Below are positions 44,611 through 53,397 of a stretch of DNA of 60,583 nucleotides, piece after piece. Under the pieces are notes generated by a model, which was not told the DNA's origin, searched no databases, and worked only from the letters and a program-made list of their open reading frames with translations. A program made the translations under genes and the position numbers. Source of the DNA: Sphaerochaeta sp. UBA5849 (GTDB lineage Bacteria; Spirochaetota; Spirochaetia; Sphaerochaetales; Sphaerochaetaceae). The stretch lies in the NCBI GenBank assembly GCA_002432715.1, contig DJGJ01000037.1, positions 58,947 through 119,529 on the forward strand, written 5' to 3'. Position 1 is the first letter of the stretch, and each line of letters begins with the position of its first letter.

Positions 44611-46839
44611 TCAGTTTTTGGCGTTCTTGCCCAACGAGTAACTGAAATAGAGCATGGCCAGGGCATCCTGTATGTCGAACTTCTCAATATCCATCTCCCG
44701 TGAGTGCAACAGTCCCTTTTTCAGGTTGTCGAAGCAGGGATCGAAGCCAAGGTCGCTGTTGTCCAGGATTCCCAGGCAGAAGTCCCTGAGAGCCACCCAG
44801 TCCTGATTCTTGAAATACGCAAGCACCTCATGGTAATACAGGTCGATCTGGGTGAGGTCCCGGGCCTCGGTGAGGAACGGGGAGAGGAAATCCTTGGGAA
44901 TGCCCAGGTTCATCTGTTCATAGAGCTGGGCAAGGCGCGGAGAACCGAACTTCAAAAAGCTTGCAATGACCGCGTACCGGGTTTGGCGGAAGGTGGCGCT
45001 CCGTCCTTGGTCGATGGATATGAAAAACTCCTGGTAGAAGGAACCGCTCTTGTCCATGAACCGCTTTGCTATAAGATAGTCGATCACTTCATCGATGTGT
45101 TTTGCCGAGTGGCTGAGCTCATTGACCAAATTCAGGTACTCGGTGCTCTCGGTGATTCTTGCAAGGCTCTTGCTGGCCATCGACCGCACCGACGACCATC
45201 GACCGTGAAGCATCAACTGTACGAGCGCATCCTTTGCCTTCTCCTCCTTGCGGTAGGAGCCGAGGGCGGCGATGGCGTCAAGCTGAACATAGGAGTCGTC
45301 GTCTCTTGCCACCTTGATCAAATCATCCAACAGCGATTTCCTGGGCCGGTCGGCAAGGGTGCGCACCGCCTCCAATTTATCAGGCGAGAACGGGCTGGCC
45401 AGGATCTGGCGCAGCTCGCTGGTGGCAAGGTTGTTGAAGTTCTCCCCAAGGCTGAGCATCAAAAACCGGCGCTTTGCCGGGTCGCTGGTGCGCTCAAGCT
45501 TCTCGATCATGGAGACAGCCCGGATGCCGTGCATCGAAAATATTACTTGCGCAGCCTCCTGGGAGGAGTAGGCACCCACTTCCTGCAGTCTGCTTGCCAC
45601 CAAGGCTTCGATCATGGTCAGGGCGATGGCAAAGAGAAAAACCAGGGTGTAGCCGTTGCCTGCGGCCTTTCCATCGAAGACGAACAGGTTTCGGGCGATT
45701 TCGCCTTTATCGGCCAAAAAACCGCTGAAGATTCCTACAAAGAAAGCGATGATGGCGATGACAAAGTTGACCATCGAGTTGAATGCAACCGTTTCATCAT
45801 CCGGCATGACCTGGGCGACCAAGCGGAAGGTCAGAAGGCTGATCAATGCAACAAAGAAGTTGGTGAAAAAACCCAGGACGAAGAACCAGATGGGAATGAC
45901 GTTCTTGGTGATCAGCACCCAGGCCATGAAAAAGAAGAGCGAGAAGAGGCTTGAGAAAAACACCAGCGGGCGCGATCCGAGCCTGTCGGAAAACTGCTTG
46001 CTGACATAGCTGGCTGCCATGACCGACACGCCGAGGACCACCGAGTATACCACGACCAACGAGTTGGAAAGCCCCAGCTCAATGCGCAGAAACGGTGTAG
46101 TGAGGCCGAAAATTACGGCGACTGCCGTTGAAAGCCAGCGCAGGATCAAGCGACGGCGGAACATTTGCTGGGCCATCGCCTCCTTGAAGAGGACCATGAC
46201 CGTCCTGCCCTTCTTGAAAACAATCGTGCTGCGTGATGGAATAAGGGACATTTCCCGGCTAGCAAAGAAGTTAACAAACACTCCCACCATCTGCAGTCCA
46301 ATCAGGCCGGCCAGACCGCCGAAACGCTGGACGCCCAACACCAGGGCGGTGAGGCAGCGCACCACAATCGATGAGCTCTGGTAGGCGGCATTGACGTTGG
46401 CCACGACCTTGCCCCGGTTGGAGACACTGCTGATGTTCTTCAGCGTCGAGTCGTTCAGTGCGATGCCGATCATGCGGAAGACATTGAACAGCGTATAGAC
46501 CACCAGCAACAACAGGACTGCAAGGTCGCCGGAAACCGCATACAGGCCCAGGTAGCCCAGACACACCACGCCGCGCAACACCCAAACCAAGGATTGCACC
46601 TTGATCTGGTTGCGGCCGTGGAACATTTGAGGAACAAAAGGAAGGATGATGCCGGCTATATAGCTGGCTGACGAGATATAGCCCAAGGCAATGTTACCGG
46701 CACCGAAGTAGATAGCCAAGAGATACACGATGGTATCACCGAGCAGGCTGTAGGCGACACCGTTGTACAGCTCCTGGCGGTACATATGCTTCCTGCCGAC
46801 TCGTTTCTCTGCCTCGCTGAGGTATTTTGTCTTGCCCAT
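44611..46839 (-). CDS. MFS-type membrane protein fused to HEAT repeats
   Basis: A 742-aa fusion. Residues about 20-430 hold around 12 hydrophobic segments with major-facilitator features (short basic loops such as GSRPLVFF between helices). Residues about 445-740 are soluble, with helical repeats of HEAT type (LDDLIKVARDDDSYVQLDA, then DALVQLMLHGRWSSVRSMA). No export sequence is seen. The HEAT part could dock partners or regulate transport. The substrate is unknown. It starts 6 nt after the clpP stop, so the two are co-transcribed. Confidence 0.8.
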   Translation of the reverse strand: MGKTKYLSEAEKRVGRKHMYRQELYNGVAYSLLGDTIVYLLAIYFGAGNIALGYISSASYIAGIILPFVPQMFHGRNQIKVQSLVWVLRGVVCLGYLGLYAVSGDLAVLLLLVVYTLFNVFRMIGIALNDSTLKNISSVSNRGKVVANVNAAYQSSSIVVRCLTALVLGVQRFGGLAGLIGLQMVGVFVNFFASREMSLIPSRSTIVFKKGRTVMVLFKEAMAQQMFRRRLILRWLSTAVAVIFGLTTPFLRIELGLSNSLVVVYSVVLGVSVMAASYVSKQFSDRLGSRPLVFFSSLFSLFFFMAWVLITKNVIPIWFFVLGFFTNFFVALISLLTFRLVAQVMPDDETVAFNSMVNFVIAIIAFFVGIFSGFLADKGEIARNLFVFDGKAAGNGYTLVFLFAIALTMIEALVASRLQEVGAYSSQEAAQVIFSMHGIRAVSMIEKLERTSDPAKRRFLMLSLGENFNNLATSELRQILASPFSPDKLEAVRTLADRPRKSLLDDLIKVARDDDSYVQLDAIAALGSYRKEEKAKDALVQLMLHGRWSSVRSMASKSLARITESTEYLNLVNELSHSAKHIDEVIDYLIAKRFMDKSGSFYQEFFISIDQGRSATFRQTRYAVIASFLKFGSPRLAQLYEQMNLGIPKDFLSPFLTEARDLTQIDLYYHEVLAYFKNQDWVALRDFCLGILDNSDLGFDPCFDNLKKGLLHSREMDIEKFDIQDALAMLYFSYSLGKNAKN

Positions 46840-46845
46840 GGCCAG

Positions 46846-47424
46846 TTACAGCTCACTCCTGGAAGAGACAATCCTGCTCACCAACCCATACGTCTTGGCC
46901 TCTTCGGCCGAGAGCCAGTGGTCGCGTTCGGTGTCCAATCTGACTTCTTCGGCACTCTTGCCGGTTTCTGCAGCGATCAGGGCGTCGAGCTTGAGACGCA
47001 GCTTCTCCAGATGCAGTGCATGAATCTCAATATCGGTTGCTACACCGCGCATCCCGCTCATCGGTTGATGGATCAGGTAGGTGGAGTTGGGAAGTGCGAT
47101 GCGTCGCTCGGCGGGAACGGCCAACAGCACCAAGGAGGCGGCGCTGGCAACCAGGCCCATGCCGATCATGGTCACGGGTACGCTAACAAAACGGGCCATG
47201 TCGTAGATGGCATAGCCGGCATCGACATCGCCGCCGGGGCTGTTGATGAAAATCTTGATCGGTTCGTTGCTCTCGCCTTCGAGTACCAAGAGCTGCTTGA
47301 TCACAGCCTCTGCACTTTCCTTGTTGATCTCCCCGGAAAGGAGGATGCTTCTGGTCTTCAAGAGCTTCTCTTGCATCTGCGGATCCTGCACGGCAGGCTT
47401 CTTCTCTTCTTCTTGTTGCGGCAT
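46846..47424 (-). CDS. clpP: ClpP-type serine protease
   Basis: A 192-aa barrel-forming protease subunit. NSPGGDVDAGYAIYD is the conserved first motif, GLVASAASLVLL carries the catalytic Ser, and YLIHQPMSG the catalytic His; the Asp lies in LDTERD. The serine motif reads ASAAS rather than the common ASMG, and the N-terminus is longer and charged (EEEKKP), so this may be a second ClpP paralogue. AAGGGG lies before the ATG. No clpX or trigger-factor gene is adjacent; it heads an operon with the MFS-HEAT gene. Confidence 0.88.
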   Translation of the reverse strand: MPQQEEEKKPAVQDPQMQEKLLKTRSILLSGEINKESAEAVIKQLLVLEGESNEPIKIFINSPGGDVDAGYAIYDMARFVSVPVTMIGMGLVASAASLVLLAVPAERRIALPNSTYLIHQPMSGMRGVATDIEIHALHLEKLRLKLDALIAAETGKSAEEVRLDTERDHWLSAEEAKTYGLVSRIVSSRSEL

Positions 47425-47501
47425 GGGACGCCCCTTGTGTATGGTTTAGGACAAAAGTCAACCCAAGTATACGGGATAAGGGCGGCCTTGAAAAGGGAGA
47501 T

Positions 47502-47527
47502 GGGTTTGAGATGCATAGGCAAAACCC
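47502..47527 (-). terminator. possible terminator after the TOPRIM-like gene
   Basis: A 6-bp stem (47502-47507 with 47522-47527), 14-nt loop; on the minus strand it is followed by ATCTCCCTTTTC. It starts 10 nt beyond the stop of the gene ending at 47537. Confidence 0.4.
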
Positions 47528-47536
47528 GACCATTCA

Positions 47537-48265
47537 TCACAAAGTATCCAGCATCGGCATGAGAGGTGCACCAGGACGTTCAGAAGCTTTTGCTATACAG
47601 AGCCCAAAGTTTGTGTGACGCTCAAGAGGATGCTTCTCTTCCTTGATAAAAGCCCAGGACTGCAGGTAAGGCAATCCGATAGAAAATGATGATTCAACAA
47701 TGAACTGTACAAAATCAGGAATGTTTGAGCAATATTTTCTCGCAAAGTGTAATGATTCTCTTTCCTTCTCGTCGTCTGAAGCATTTTGTTTGTCGTACAA
47801 AACATGATCCAGGTTACAGGACATGAAATACACTTGATAGGGAATGCCATAGAGAGTTTGTGTCGAAGTAATCCTGTTGATACAACCTCGTTTCACTCGA
47901 TTACGCCTACAGATTCCCTGTACATCAGCAGTACGGATTTCGGTAGGTGAGTAGATTGGGTTCTTGGCCGTCATATCTTCTACAACCGCTTCATCGGGAA
48001 TGTAAGCCCCATCCATATCTACAATGTGAACGATTTCCTGAAAATGTGTTTTTGCAAGGTGATTGGCCTTCATGTAGCTTTCAATAATTACACCAAGCAT
48101 GCTCAGGATTGTCGAGAAACCTGCTCCTTTAGCTGTCGTTACATCCCCATGTGTAATATGGATGTATACTGTATGTTTGTCATAGATACGATTCAACAGC
48201 ACGCCAAGCGCTTCATCATCGGAAGGACCTTCTACAATCACGAACACAATTTTTCTACGAGCCAC
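47537..48265 (-). CDS. TOPRIM-like effector of an AAA15 pair
   Basis: A 242-aa soluble protein. FVIVEGPSDDEAL (residues 8-20) and IVDMDGAY (81-88) fit the Glu and DxD motifs of a TOPRIM nuclease-type fold. MSCNLDHVLYDKQN near residue 155 is a further signature of this little-studied family. The GTG at 48265 is set by GGAG 6 nt upstream and is 11 nt inside the ATPase gene, so the two are translationally coupled. By analogy with AbiL, PARIS and OLD systems it is probably the effector gated by the ATPase; nuclease activity is inference. The gene is AT-richer than neighbouring core genes. Confidence 0.7.
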   Translation of the reverse strand: MARRKIVFVIVEGPSDDEALGVLLNRIYDKHTVYIHITHGDVTTAKGAGFSTILSMLGVIIESYMKANHLAKTHFQEIVHIVDMDGAYIPDEAVVEDMTAKNPIYSPTEIRTADVQGICRRNRVKRGCINRITSTQTLYGIPYQVYFMSCNLDHVLYDKQNASDDEKERESLHFARKYCSNIPDFVQFIVESSFSIGLPYLQSWAFIKEEKHPLERHTNFGLCIAKASERPGAPLMPMLDTL

Positions 48266-49682
48266 AGTATTCTCCAGCCTCCCTAAACGAAAGAGCAATA
48301 TCTGCATTGTTTGTCTGCTCATACAGCTCTTCGTCCTGTTCACCAAGCATGATGTCCCTGAAATAAAAGTCACGAAGGTTATTGTTCTCCTTGACGTTTG
48401 TCATTCGGACATAGCGATTCCGAGGATTTGTTGTGGTAAAAGCAATGAATCCGCGGTCAAGCGTTTCAAGCGGGCGGAGATTGTGTGAGGTGAAAATCAA
48501 TTGTCCTTTCCCCCTCTCTGCGATGATGCCAAGCAGCTCTCCGAGAAGATATTCGAATACTCCCGAATCAAGTTCATCGATTGCTACTGTGATGGAAGTC
48601 TGATTATACACAACGATGAGAAGCTGGAGGATGGAAACGATTTTCTTGATTCCCTCAGACTCATAACTGAGGGGGATTTCCTTGCTGTTCTTATGAGACA
48701 TAAGTTGGATACGGCAACCTATATCACCGTTTTCAAGTACTTGTGTTCCCAAGTCCTTGATATGTATCGTAAGTCCAGGAACTATCTTTTGGAGAACCAC
48801 ATTCATATTTTGTATAACCTTGACGACAACATCCTTCGCTTTCTGCGGTATCACAGCCGGTTCATTCAGTGGAAGCATCATCGAACCGATGGCGCCCACC
48901 TTTCCTTCGGCAAACTTGAAACGCAAAGGCTGTGCATTGAAACTGATAAGGCCGGCATTGGTTGTATTGATGATGAAAAGCTCATGGTTCCCGAAATTCA
49001 CCAAGCTCTCGAGGATGCTTGCATAGAAGAAAAGCTCGTTCTCAGAGTTTTCGGATTTCGAAACCGTACTTCTGATAGCACCAAGCAATTCACTCGAGAA
49101 CACAAAAGAGCGGGATTGGACACTTGCAAGCTTTTTCGCAACTTGAAGATCTGTCTCGATTTTTCTGTCATTTCCAACAAGTAGCTGCCGCTTTGGATTG
49201 GGAAGGAAAACCTCCGAGGTATCTGTATCGATAAGCTTGCCAATTCGTATTTTCTTCTCACTTACAATTGGGCACTTAAGCAATTCGTTGTATAAGCGAA
49301 CACGCTTCCTGTGTTCATTTGAATGAATTGTGTTGGTATTCTGTTCCAAAACATCAAGAACAGACTGGATGCTGAATTGGTATGTAACGATGGAACGCTC
49401 CTCTGGTGTTGTTACGATGAACTCGTAGACAAGTGTGGCAGATTCGGAATCGACGTTGATGTACTCTGCAAATTTTTCTGGAATAGGCCTGCCGCACAGT
49501 ACGTATTTCAGAAGTTCCAAAGCATCAATCAACGCTGTCTTGCCTGAACCGTTTTGTCCATACAGTCCTACAATGCTGGCCTTATAAGCTTTCCTCGTGT
49601 TTATGAACGACAGAGAACCTTCAAGTACATTCTTGAAGTTGTGTATTGAAATTCCGCCAAGTCTGACTGAAGCATTTTTCAT
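48255..49682 (-). CDS. AAA15/AAA21-type ATPase (sensor of a two-gene system)
   Basis: A 475-aa ABC-like ATPase of the OLD/RecF-like class. Walker A is GLYGQNGSGKTALIDAL (P-loop at residues 42-49) and Walker B is VAIDELDSG near residue 377, with LIFTSHN as the switch His region. Between them is a ~300-residue insertion typical of defence-linked AAA15 ATPases. The ATG at 49682 follows GGAGGG. Its promoter has a perfect -35. It overlaps the TOPRIM-like gene by 11 nt. It likely senses an invader and controls the partner; the trigger is unknown. Confidence 0.8.
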   Translation of the reverse strand: MKNASVRLGGISIHNFKNVLEGSLSFINTRKAYKASIVGLYGQNGSGKTALIDALELLKYVLCGRPIPEKFAEYINVDSESATLVYEFIVTTPEERSIVTYQFSIQSVLDVLEQNTNTIHSNEHRKRVRLYNELLKCPIVSEKKIRIGKLIDTDTSEVFLPNPKRQLLVGNDRKIETDLQVAKKLASVQSRSFVFSSELLGAIRSTVSKSENSENELFFYASILESLVNFGNHELFIINTTNAGLISFNAQPLRFKFAEGKVGAIGSMMLPLNEPAVIPQKAKDVVVKVIQNMNVVLQKIVPGLTIHIKDLGTQVLENGDIGCRIQLMSHKNSKEIPLSYESEGIKKIVSILQLLIVVYNQTSITVAIDELDSGVFEYLLGELLGIIAERGKGQLIFTSHNLRPLETLDRGFIAFTTTNPRNRYVRMTNVKENNNLRDFYFRDIMLGEQDEELYEQTNNADIALSFREAGEYCGS

Positions 49683-49714
49683 TGGATGCCCTCCATACCT
49701 TTTCTTCATCTACT

Positions 49715-49743
49715 AATATTCCATGAACACTCCTTATTGTCAA
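49715..49743 (-). promoter_or_regulatory. promoter of the AAA15/TOPRIM pair
   Basis: TTGACA (49743-49738), 17-bp spacer and AATATT (49720-49715) on the minus strand. The expected start leaves a leader of about 25 nt carrying GGAGGG. Confidence 0.6.
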
Positions 49744-49832
49744 TATGAATACCATTTTCTATACATTTTGTACCTTTTTCTGGTTTAAAAATGCCTCTAT
49801 CTGCATCAGATTATTTCTCAAGCCAATGCAGG

Positions 49833-51260
49833 TTACACAAACTCCCAGTACCCATACCGCTTGCCCTGCTTTCGAGTGAGCACGTTGGTCTTAACCAAGT
49901 CAGATATCTCCCGCTTGATTGTGGAGACAGAAACATCCAACTGATCAGCAATCTCTTGTTGGGTTATGTGTGGGTTTCTCTTGACCAGAGTGAGAATTCG
50001 AGATGCCAGGGTATGAGCGACCGGCCTTTCAAATGTTTCGCTGTGAGATACAGACTCAGAATACGGGCCAACGGTTGCAGTTGCAACCTTCTGAAGCGGG
50101 ATTTCAATTCTGAACACGTCGCCCTCAGTAAAAATCGGCTCTTCACCGCTGTACAGCTTCGAATACGTATAGGTATTGCGCATCCCCGAGCCTAAATCAT
50201 CAGCAAGCCCGATCTCCCTGAAGACTTTCGAGATGGGGGGATTTTTTGGAAAGGGTTCAAACGTTGCGGGATTGAGTACGCCAATTCCATGTGAACGATT
50301 CCCATTCTCCGTAAGGACACGATCCTTCTCAATGATAAACTTTGCGACAAAGGCATTGGAATAGTCGCGATGGGCAAGCGTATTTGACACTATCTCACGA
50401 AGAATCGCATCTCTTGCGCTAATACGTTGTATGCCCTTCAGGGTAAACAGATCATTCAAATGCTTTCGACCGAAATCAATCAATCTGGTATAGCTATCCA
50501 ATAAGTTTGTACTGATGACATCCCTGTCATCATAGCGATCAACATTGAATACACGAAAAATCGCATCGGTTTTGTGATGTGGCAGTACTGACAGTATCAG
50601 GTTATCGGTCCCGAACAGGAGAATACTTGCAAGCGTAAGGCCTTCCTGACCGGTAGCAGGATCCTGCAGGATCAAACCGGCACTTCGCAGCAGCTCTTCA
50701 TCAGACAGATAACGCCATGGGTGATGATTCGTCATGCATGAGGCCATGGTTCTTGCACGCTCGATCAGGTCGGATCGCAAATCGGAGACAGAGAACACAG
50801 GAAATACCGTATTCACATAGCATATGCCTTGTTTTCTGGAATACAGTTGATACACAAGATGTTCATTATCGGTGATATCAATATCCGAGTCATGACTTCG
50901 ATCAAATATTCTTCCATTGCATCGGCATACACTTTTTGTGCATGGTACGTGGATATATAAAACTAGTTTTCCCTCATACTCGTAGAGAATAGGCGTCAGG
51001 TAAAGAGGCGGGCTGATTTTGTTGCGGTTGTTTACTGATGTAACAAAATTCTTCATCAAGGATACCGTATGTTCCTCTTCAATTCCAATGATGTGCCCAT
51101 CATCGAGCACGCCAAGAAAGAGATGTCCACCGTTCCGATTGGCAAAGGAACAGACAGTGGAATACACATCTGATGGGATGGATGTCGTCGATTTCTTGAA
51201 TTCCACATCCAAGCCTTCACCCTGCGCAATCAATGCCAATATGTTTTCAGGGATAGTCAT
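49833..51260 (-). CDS. Schlafen/AlbA_2-domain regulator with GHKL-like and HTH domains
   Basis: A 475-aa protein. Residues about 10-125 are the AlbA_2 (Schlafen-type) domain: EGLDVEFKKSTT and CSFANRNGGHLFLGV. The middle (about 190-390) matches the ATPase-like C-terminal region of RecG-like/AlbA_2 regulators (REIVSNTLAHRDYS, GLADDLGSGMRN). Residues about 420-475 form a winged helix (ITQQEIADQLDVSVSTIKREI). Such proteins regulate transcription or appear in defence islands. It sits between the two ATPase/TOPRIM pairs, on the same strand, with its own -10 element. Confidence 0.85.
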   Translation of the reverse strand: MTIPENILALIAQGEGLDVEFKKSTTSIPSDVYSTVCSFANRNGGHLFLGVLDDGHIIGIEEEHTVSLMKNFVTSVNNRNKISPPLYLTPILYEYEGKLVLYIHVPCTKSVCRCNGRIFDRSHDSDIDITDNEHLVYQLYSRKQGICYVNTVFPVFSVSDLRSDLIERARTMASCMTNHHPWRYLSDEELLRSAGLILQDPATGQEGLTLASILLFGTDNLILSVLPHHKTDAIFRVFNVDRYDDRDVISTNLLDSYTRLIDFGRKHLNDLFTLKGIQRISARDAILREIVSNTLAHRDYSNAFVAKFIIEKDRVLTENGNRSHGIGVLNPATFEPFPKNPPISKVFREIGLADDLGSGMRNTYTYSKLYSGEEPIFTEGDVFRIEIPLQKVATATVGPYSESVSHSETFERPVAHTLASRILTLVKRNPHITQQEIADQLDVSVSTIKREISDLVKTNVLTRKQGKRYGYWEFV

Positions 51261-51313
51261 ACAGCATCTCTCTTTTCACTTCCATGCGCTTCTCCTTGAT
51301 ACCCGGTTCGTTG

Positions 51314-51322
51314 AGTATATCA
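51314..51322 (-). promoter_or_regulatory. extended -10 promoter of the Schlafen-type gene
   Basis: TGATATACT on the minus strand (TGA at 51322-51320 and TATACT at 51319-51314). It lies between the ATG at 51260 and the direct repeat that begins at 51353. Confidence 0.5.
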
Positions 51323-51352
51323 TATGAGGGTAACCGTAGCCGGCATACTCAT

Positions 51353-51405
51353 CCTAAGAAGCAGGCTTGCCTCCTTCGCTTCAGATCTTCGATGAGTCTC
51401 TATAC
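51353..51405. repeat. 53-bp direct repeat, copy 1 (flanks RloAB)
   Basis: Starts CCTAAGAAGCAGGCTTGCCT and ends GAGTCTCTATAC. It matches 53530-53582 in the same orientation at 52 of 53 positions. It holds an imperfect palindrome, GAAGCAGGCTTGCCTCCTTC. Sequence on both sides of the two copies is unrelated. Confidence 0.9.
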
Positions 51406-51437
51406 GTTGTATTTGGTTGAAACCTGTCTCTTCCATT

Positions 51438-52106
51438 TCATGGTCGGCTCAAGGCAAGCAAGCGATCGAGTAAAACATGTACAGTGGTGGAAGACTCCTC
51501 CTCTGCAGGGGATTGGTGGGGATATCGGTCATAGATACGCTTTGCACGTTCAATGGCAAGGTCTACCCTACGTTTCCTATACTTGGCGTCATAGCCAAAA
51601 AGCAAGTGAAAGAATTCTGGAGTAATTACCTTGCTGCCGGTTGCATCATACCACGCTCCCAGAGGTTGTATCGCTCTATTGATTAGATCTGCATAGTGAT
51701 TGCGATGCAATGCGCCTCCCTGATGGTCATTGAAATGAAGTAGCAACCAATATTCAAACGCCTGATTGGAATAGGCAACACGGAAACCTTTTGCTGAAGC
51801 GAGTACTATTGCTTGGTTGAAATCCTGATCGGGAAAATCATCCTTGTCAAAAACACACCAGACTTCATCAAATGCCTTGGATGTCACCAGCTGCTGAGCC
51901 CTCCTGACCAAAGAAAGGGTGTTGCATCCCTGCCCAACCACTTCGATGGTTGCTGTCTTTAACTTCAATGCATTGAAATAGGATGGTTCGGTTTTCTTTC
52001 CCTCGCACACAATAAGAAAAGTTGGAAGCATAGCTCTTGTGGGCTTTTTCCGAGAAAGATTTCGGCTCTTTTGCCTGCGATTTTTCTCTACTTCCCTTGA
52101 GGCCAC
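51438..52106 (-). CDS. rloB: RloB-family TOPRIM-like protein (AbiL-type effector)
   Basis: A 222-aa protein. A basic N-terminus is followed by FLIVCEGKKTEPSYF (Glu motif) and WCVFDKDDFP (acidic DxD motif), the TOPRIM-like signatures of RloB. The AFEYWLLLHFND segment is also typical. Its GTG at 52106 follows AGGAGAAACC and lies 19 nt inside rloA. RloB relatives form abortive-infection effectors with RloA; the nuclease role is inferred from the fold. It ends 33 nt before copy 1 of the direct repeat. Confidence 0.85.
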   Translation of the reverse strand: MASREVEKNRRQKSRNLSRKKPTRAMLPTFLIVCEGKKTEPSYFNALKLKTATIEVVGQGCNTLSLVRRAQQLVTSKAFDEVWCVFDKDDFPDQDFNQAIVLASAKGFRVAYSNQAFEYWLLLHFNDHQGGALHRNHYADLINRAIQPLGAWYDATGSKVITPEFFHLLFGYDAKYRKRRVDLAIERAKRIYDRYPHQSPAEEESSTTVHVLLDRLLALSRP

Positions 52107-53386
52107 GGTTTCTCCTGTTCTGAAGCAACGTCACTGCAATGTTTGAATAGTTGAATATAGGGAACCGCCCCATATTTGCCTTGCAGGTAATTCGTTTCAA
52201 AATTCTCGCTTTTTCTGACTTGAACCGACTTGAATTCGGAAAGTGCATACAGACGAGAAGCTTCACACGCATTCTTTTGTACAAACCAGATTTGATCTTT
52301 CCTCAATCGATCGGATTGAAGAACGATTGTATTCTGGATCGTGGCAACCAATTGGGCTCCTTTGGTATTTATAGACGGATCGTTGAACAACGATACCAGT
52401 GCAAGCACGAGGTTTGGATGCAATCGGGCATCAAACTCATCTATGAAAAGCGCTTTGCCTTGGTCCAGGGCATCGAGTATGTGGCCGGCAAGGGAGAAAA
52501 ACCTTCGTGTGCCATGTGATTCATCCTCGTCCATGGAGAACTCAATTTTTCCAACAATGCTCTCGTTCGCATCATACACATAGTGTTCGGTCTCACACGC
52601 AAAAGCAGCCATGTCCTGGGCGTCTGTTGCTTTAGCCTGTACAGGAACCTTCATATGGATATCCAGTATTGCAAGGTCTGCCATTTTCATCAGGTTCATC
52701 ATCTTTTGGTGGAATACCGGCTGCTCTTTCACCTTCGCCACATACCATGCATAATCATATTCGCCGAGGCCGGAAAGGACTGTTACACCGTGTTGGAACC
52801 ACTGGACAACAGAACTGCAGATCGCATCATTGAACTGCGCTGCCACAGAAAGCATGAGCGCATTGTCCCGCACCAAGTTCTCTGACCGGAGAAGGTTTCC
52901 TTTCTTGAAATACTTTGCATGCGTTTGCAGGGTATGGTCGATTGTATCACGGTAGAAAATCTGATGCTCCCTTCCCTCGCTCTTGTAGTACAACCATTCG
53001 GAAAGAACTTGCTTGCGAGTGACTTCAAATCCATACCGAAAAATCGCCTGGTTTTGAAAGAAGATGATTTCGAACTCGCTTGGTTCGTTCTTGGTTTCTT
53101 CACAAAGCAGGAAGGGTTTGGTAGGGATGTCTTCACCGATCTGGCTCTCCTTGGATGAATCAAGCACAAATTTACGAAAAAATGCCAGAGACTCGAACAG
53201 CTTGGTTTTACCAGAAGCATTTGCCCCATGCACAACCGCGGCTCGCAGTATGCGAAGTCTCTTCTGTGGTACATGCTCGACATTCTCAAGCTCGAGCGTA
53301 GTTTTGTCATAATTGGACGCAACGAAGCTCAAATGCGCGGTCTCCTTGAAGACGGTGTAGTTTTTAACTGAATACTCGAGTATCAT
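52088..53386 (-). CDS. rloA: RloA-family AAA15 ATPase (AbiL-type)
   Basis: A 432-aa ATPase. VVHGANASGKTKLFESL is Walker A (residues about 53-69), and the Walker B region reads ALFIDEFDARLHP near residue 315. Length and layout match RloA, the ATPase partner of RloB, related to the lactococcal AbiL pair. AAGGTGG lies before the ATG at 53386. Upstream are an inverted repeat and a promoter; downstream it overlaps rloB by 19 nt. The pair is a likely anti-phage abortive system. Base composition is AT-richer than in era or clpP. Confidence 0.87.
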   Translation of the reverse strand: MILEYSVKNYTVFKETAHLSFVASNYDKTTLELENVEHVPQKRLRILRAAVVHGANASGKTKLFESLAFFRKFVLDSSKESQIGEDIPTKPFLLCEETKNEPSEFEIIFFQNQAIFRYGFEVTRKQVLSEWLYYKSEGREHQIFYRDTIDHTLQTHAKYFKKGNLLRSENLVRDNALMLSVAAQFNDAICSSVVQWFQHGVTVLSGLGEYDYAWYVAKVKEQPVFHQKMMNLMKMADLAILDIHMKVPVQAKATDAQDMAAFACETEHYVYDANESIVGKIEFSMDEDESHGTRRFFSLAGHILDALDQGKALFIDEFDARLHPNLVLALVSLFNDPSINTKGAQLVATIQNTIVLQSDRLRKDQIWFVQKNACEASRLYALSEFKSVQVRKSENFETNYLQGKYGAVPYIQLFKHCSDVASEQEKPWPQGK

Positions 53387-53397
53387 ATTTCCACCTT

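Noticed and set aside
51868..52284. Frameshift between rloA and rloB
   Set aside because: An open frame spans the junction, but rloA ends normally, rloB has a ribosome binding site and GTG start, and both are full length, so it is a plain overlap.
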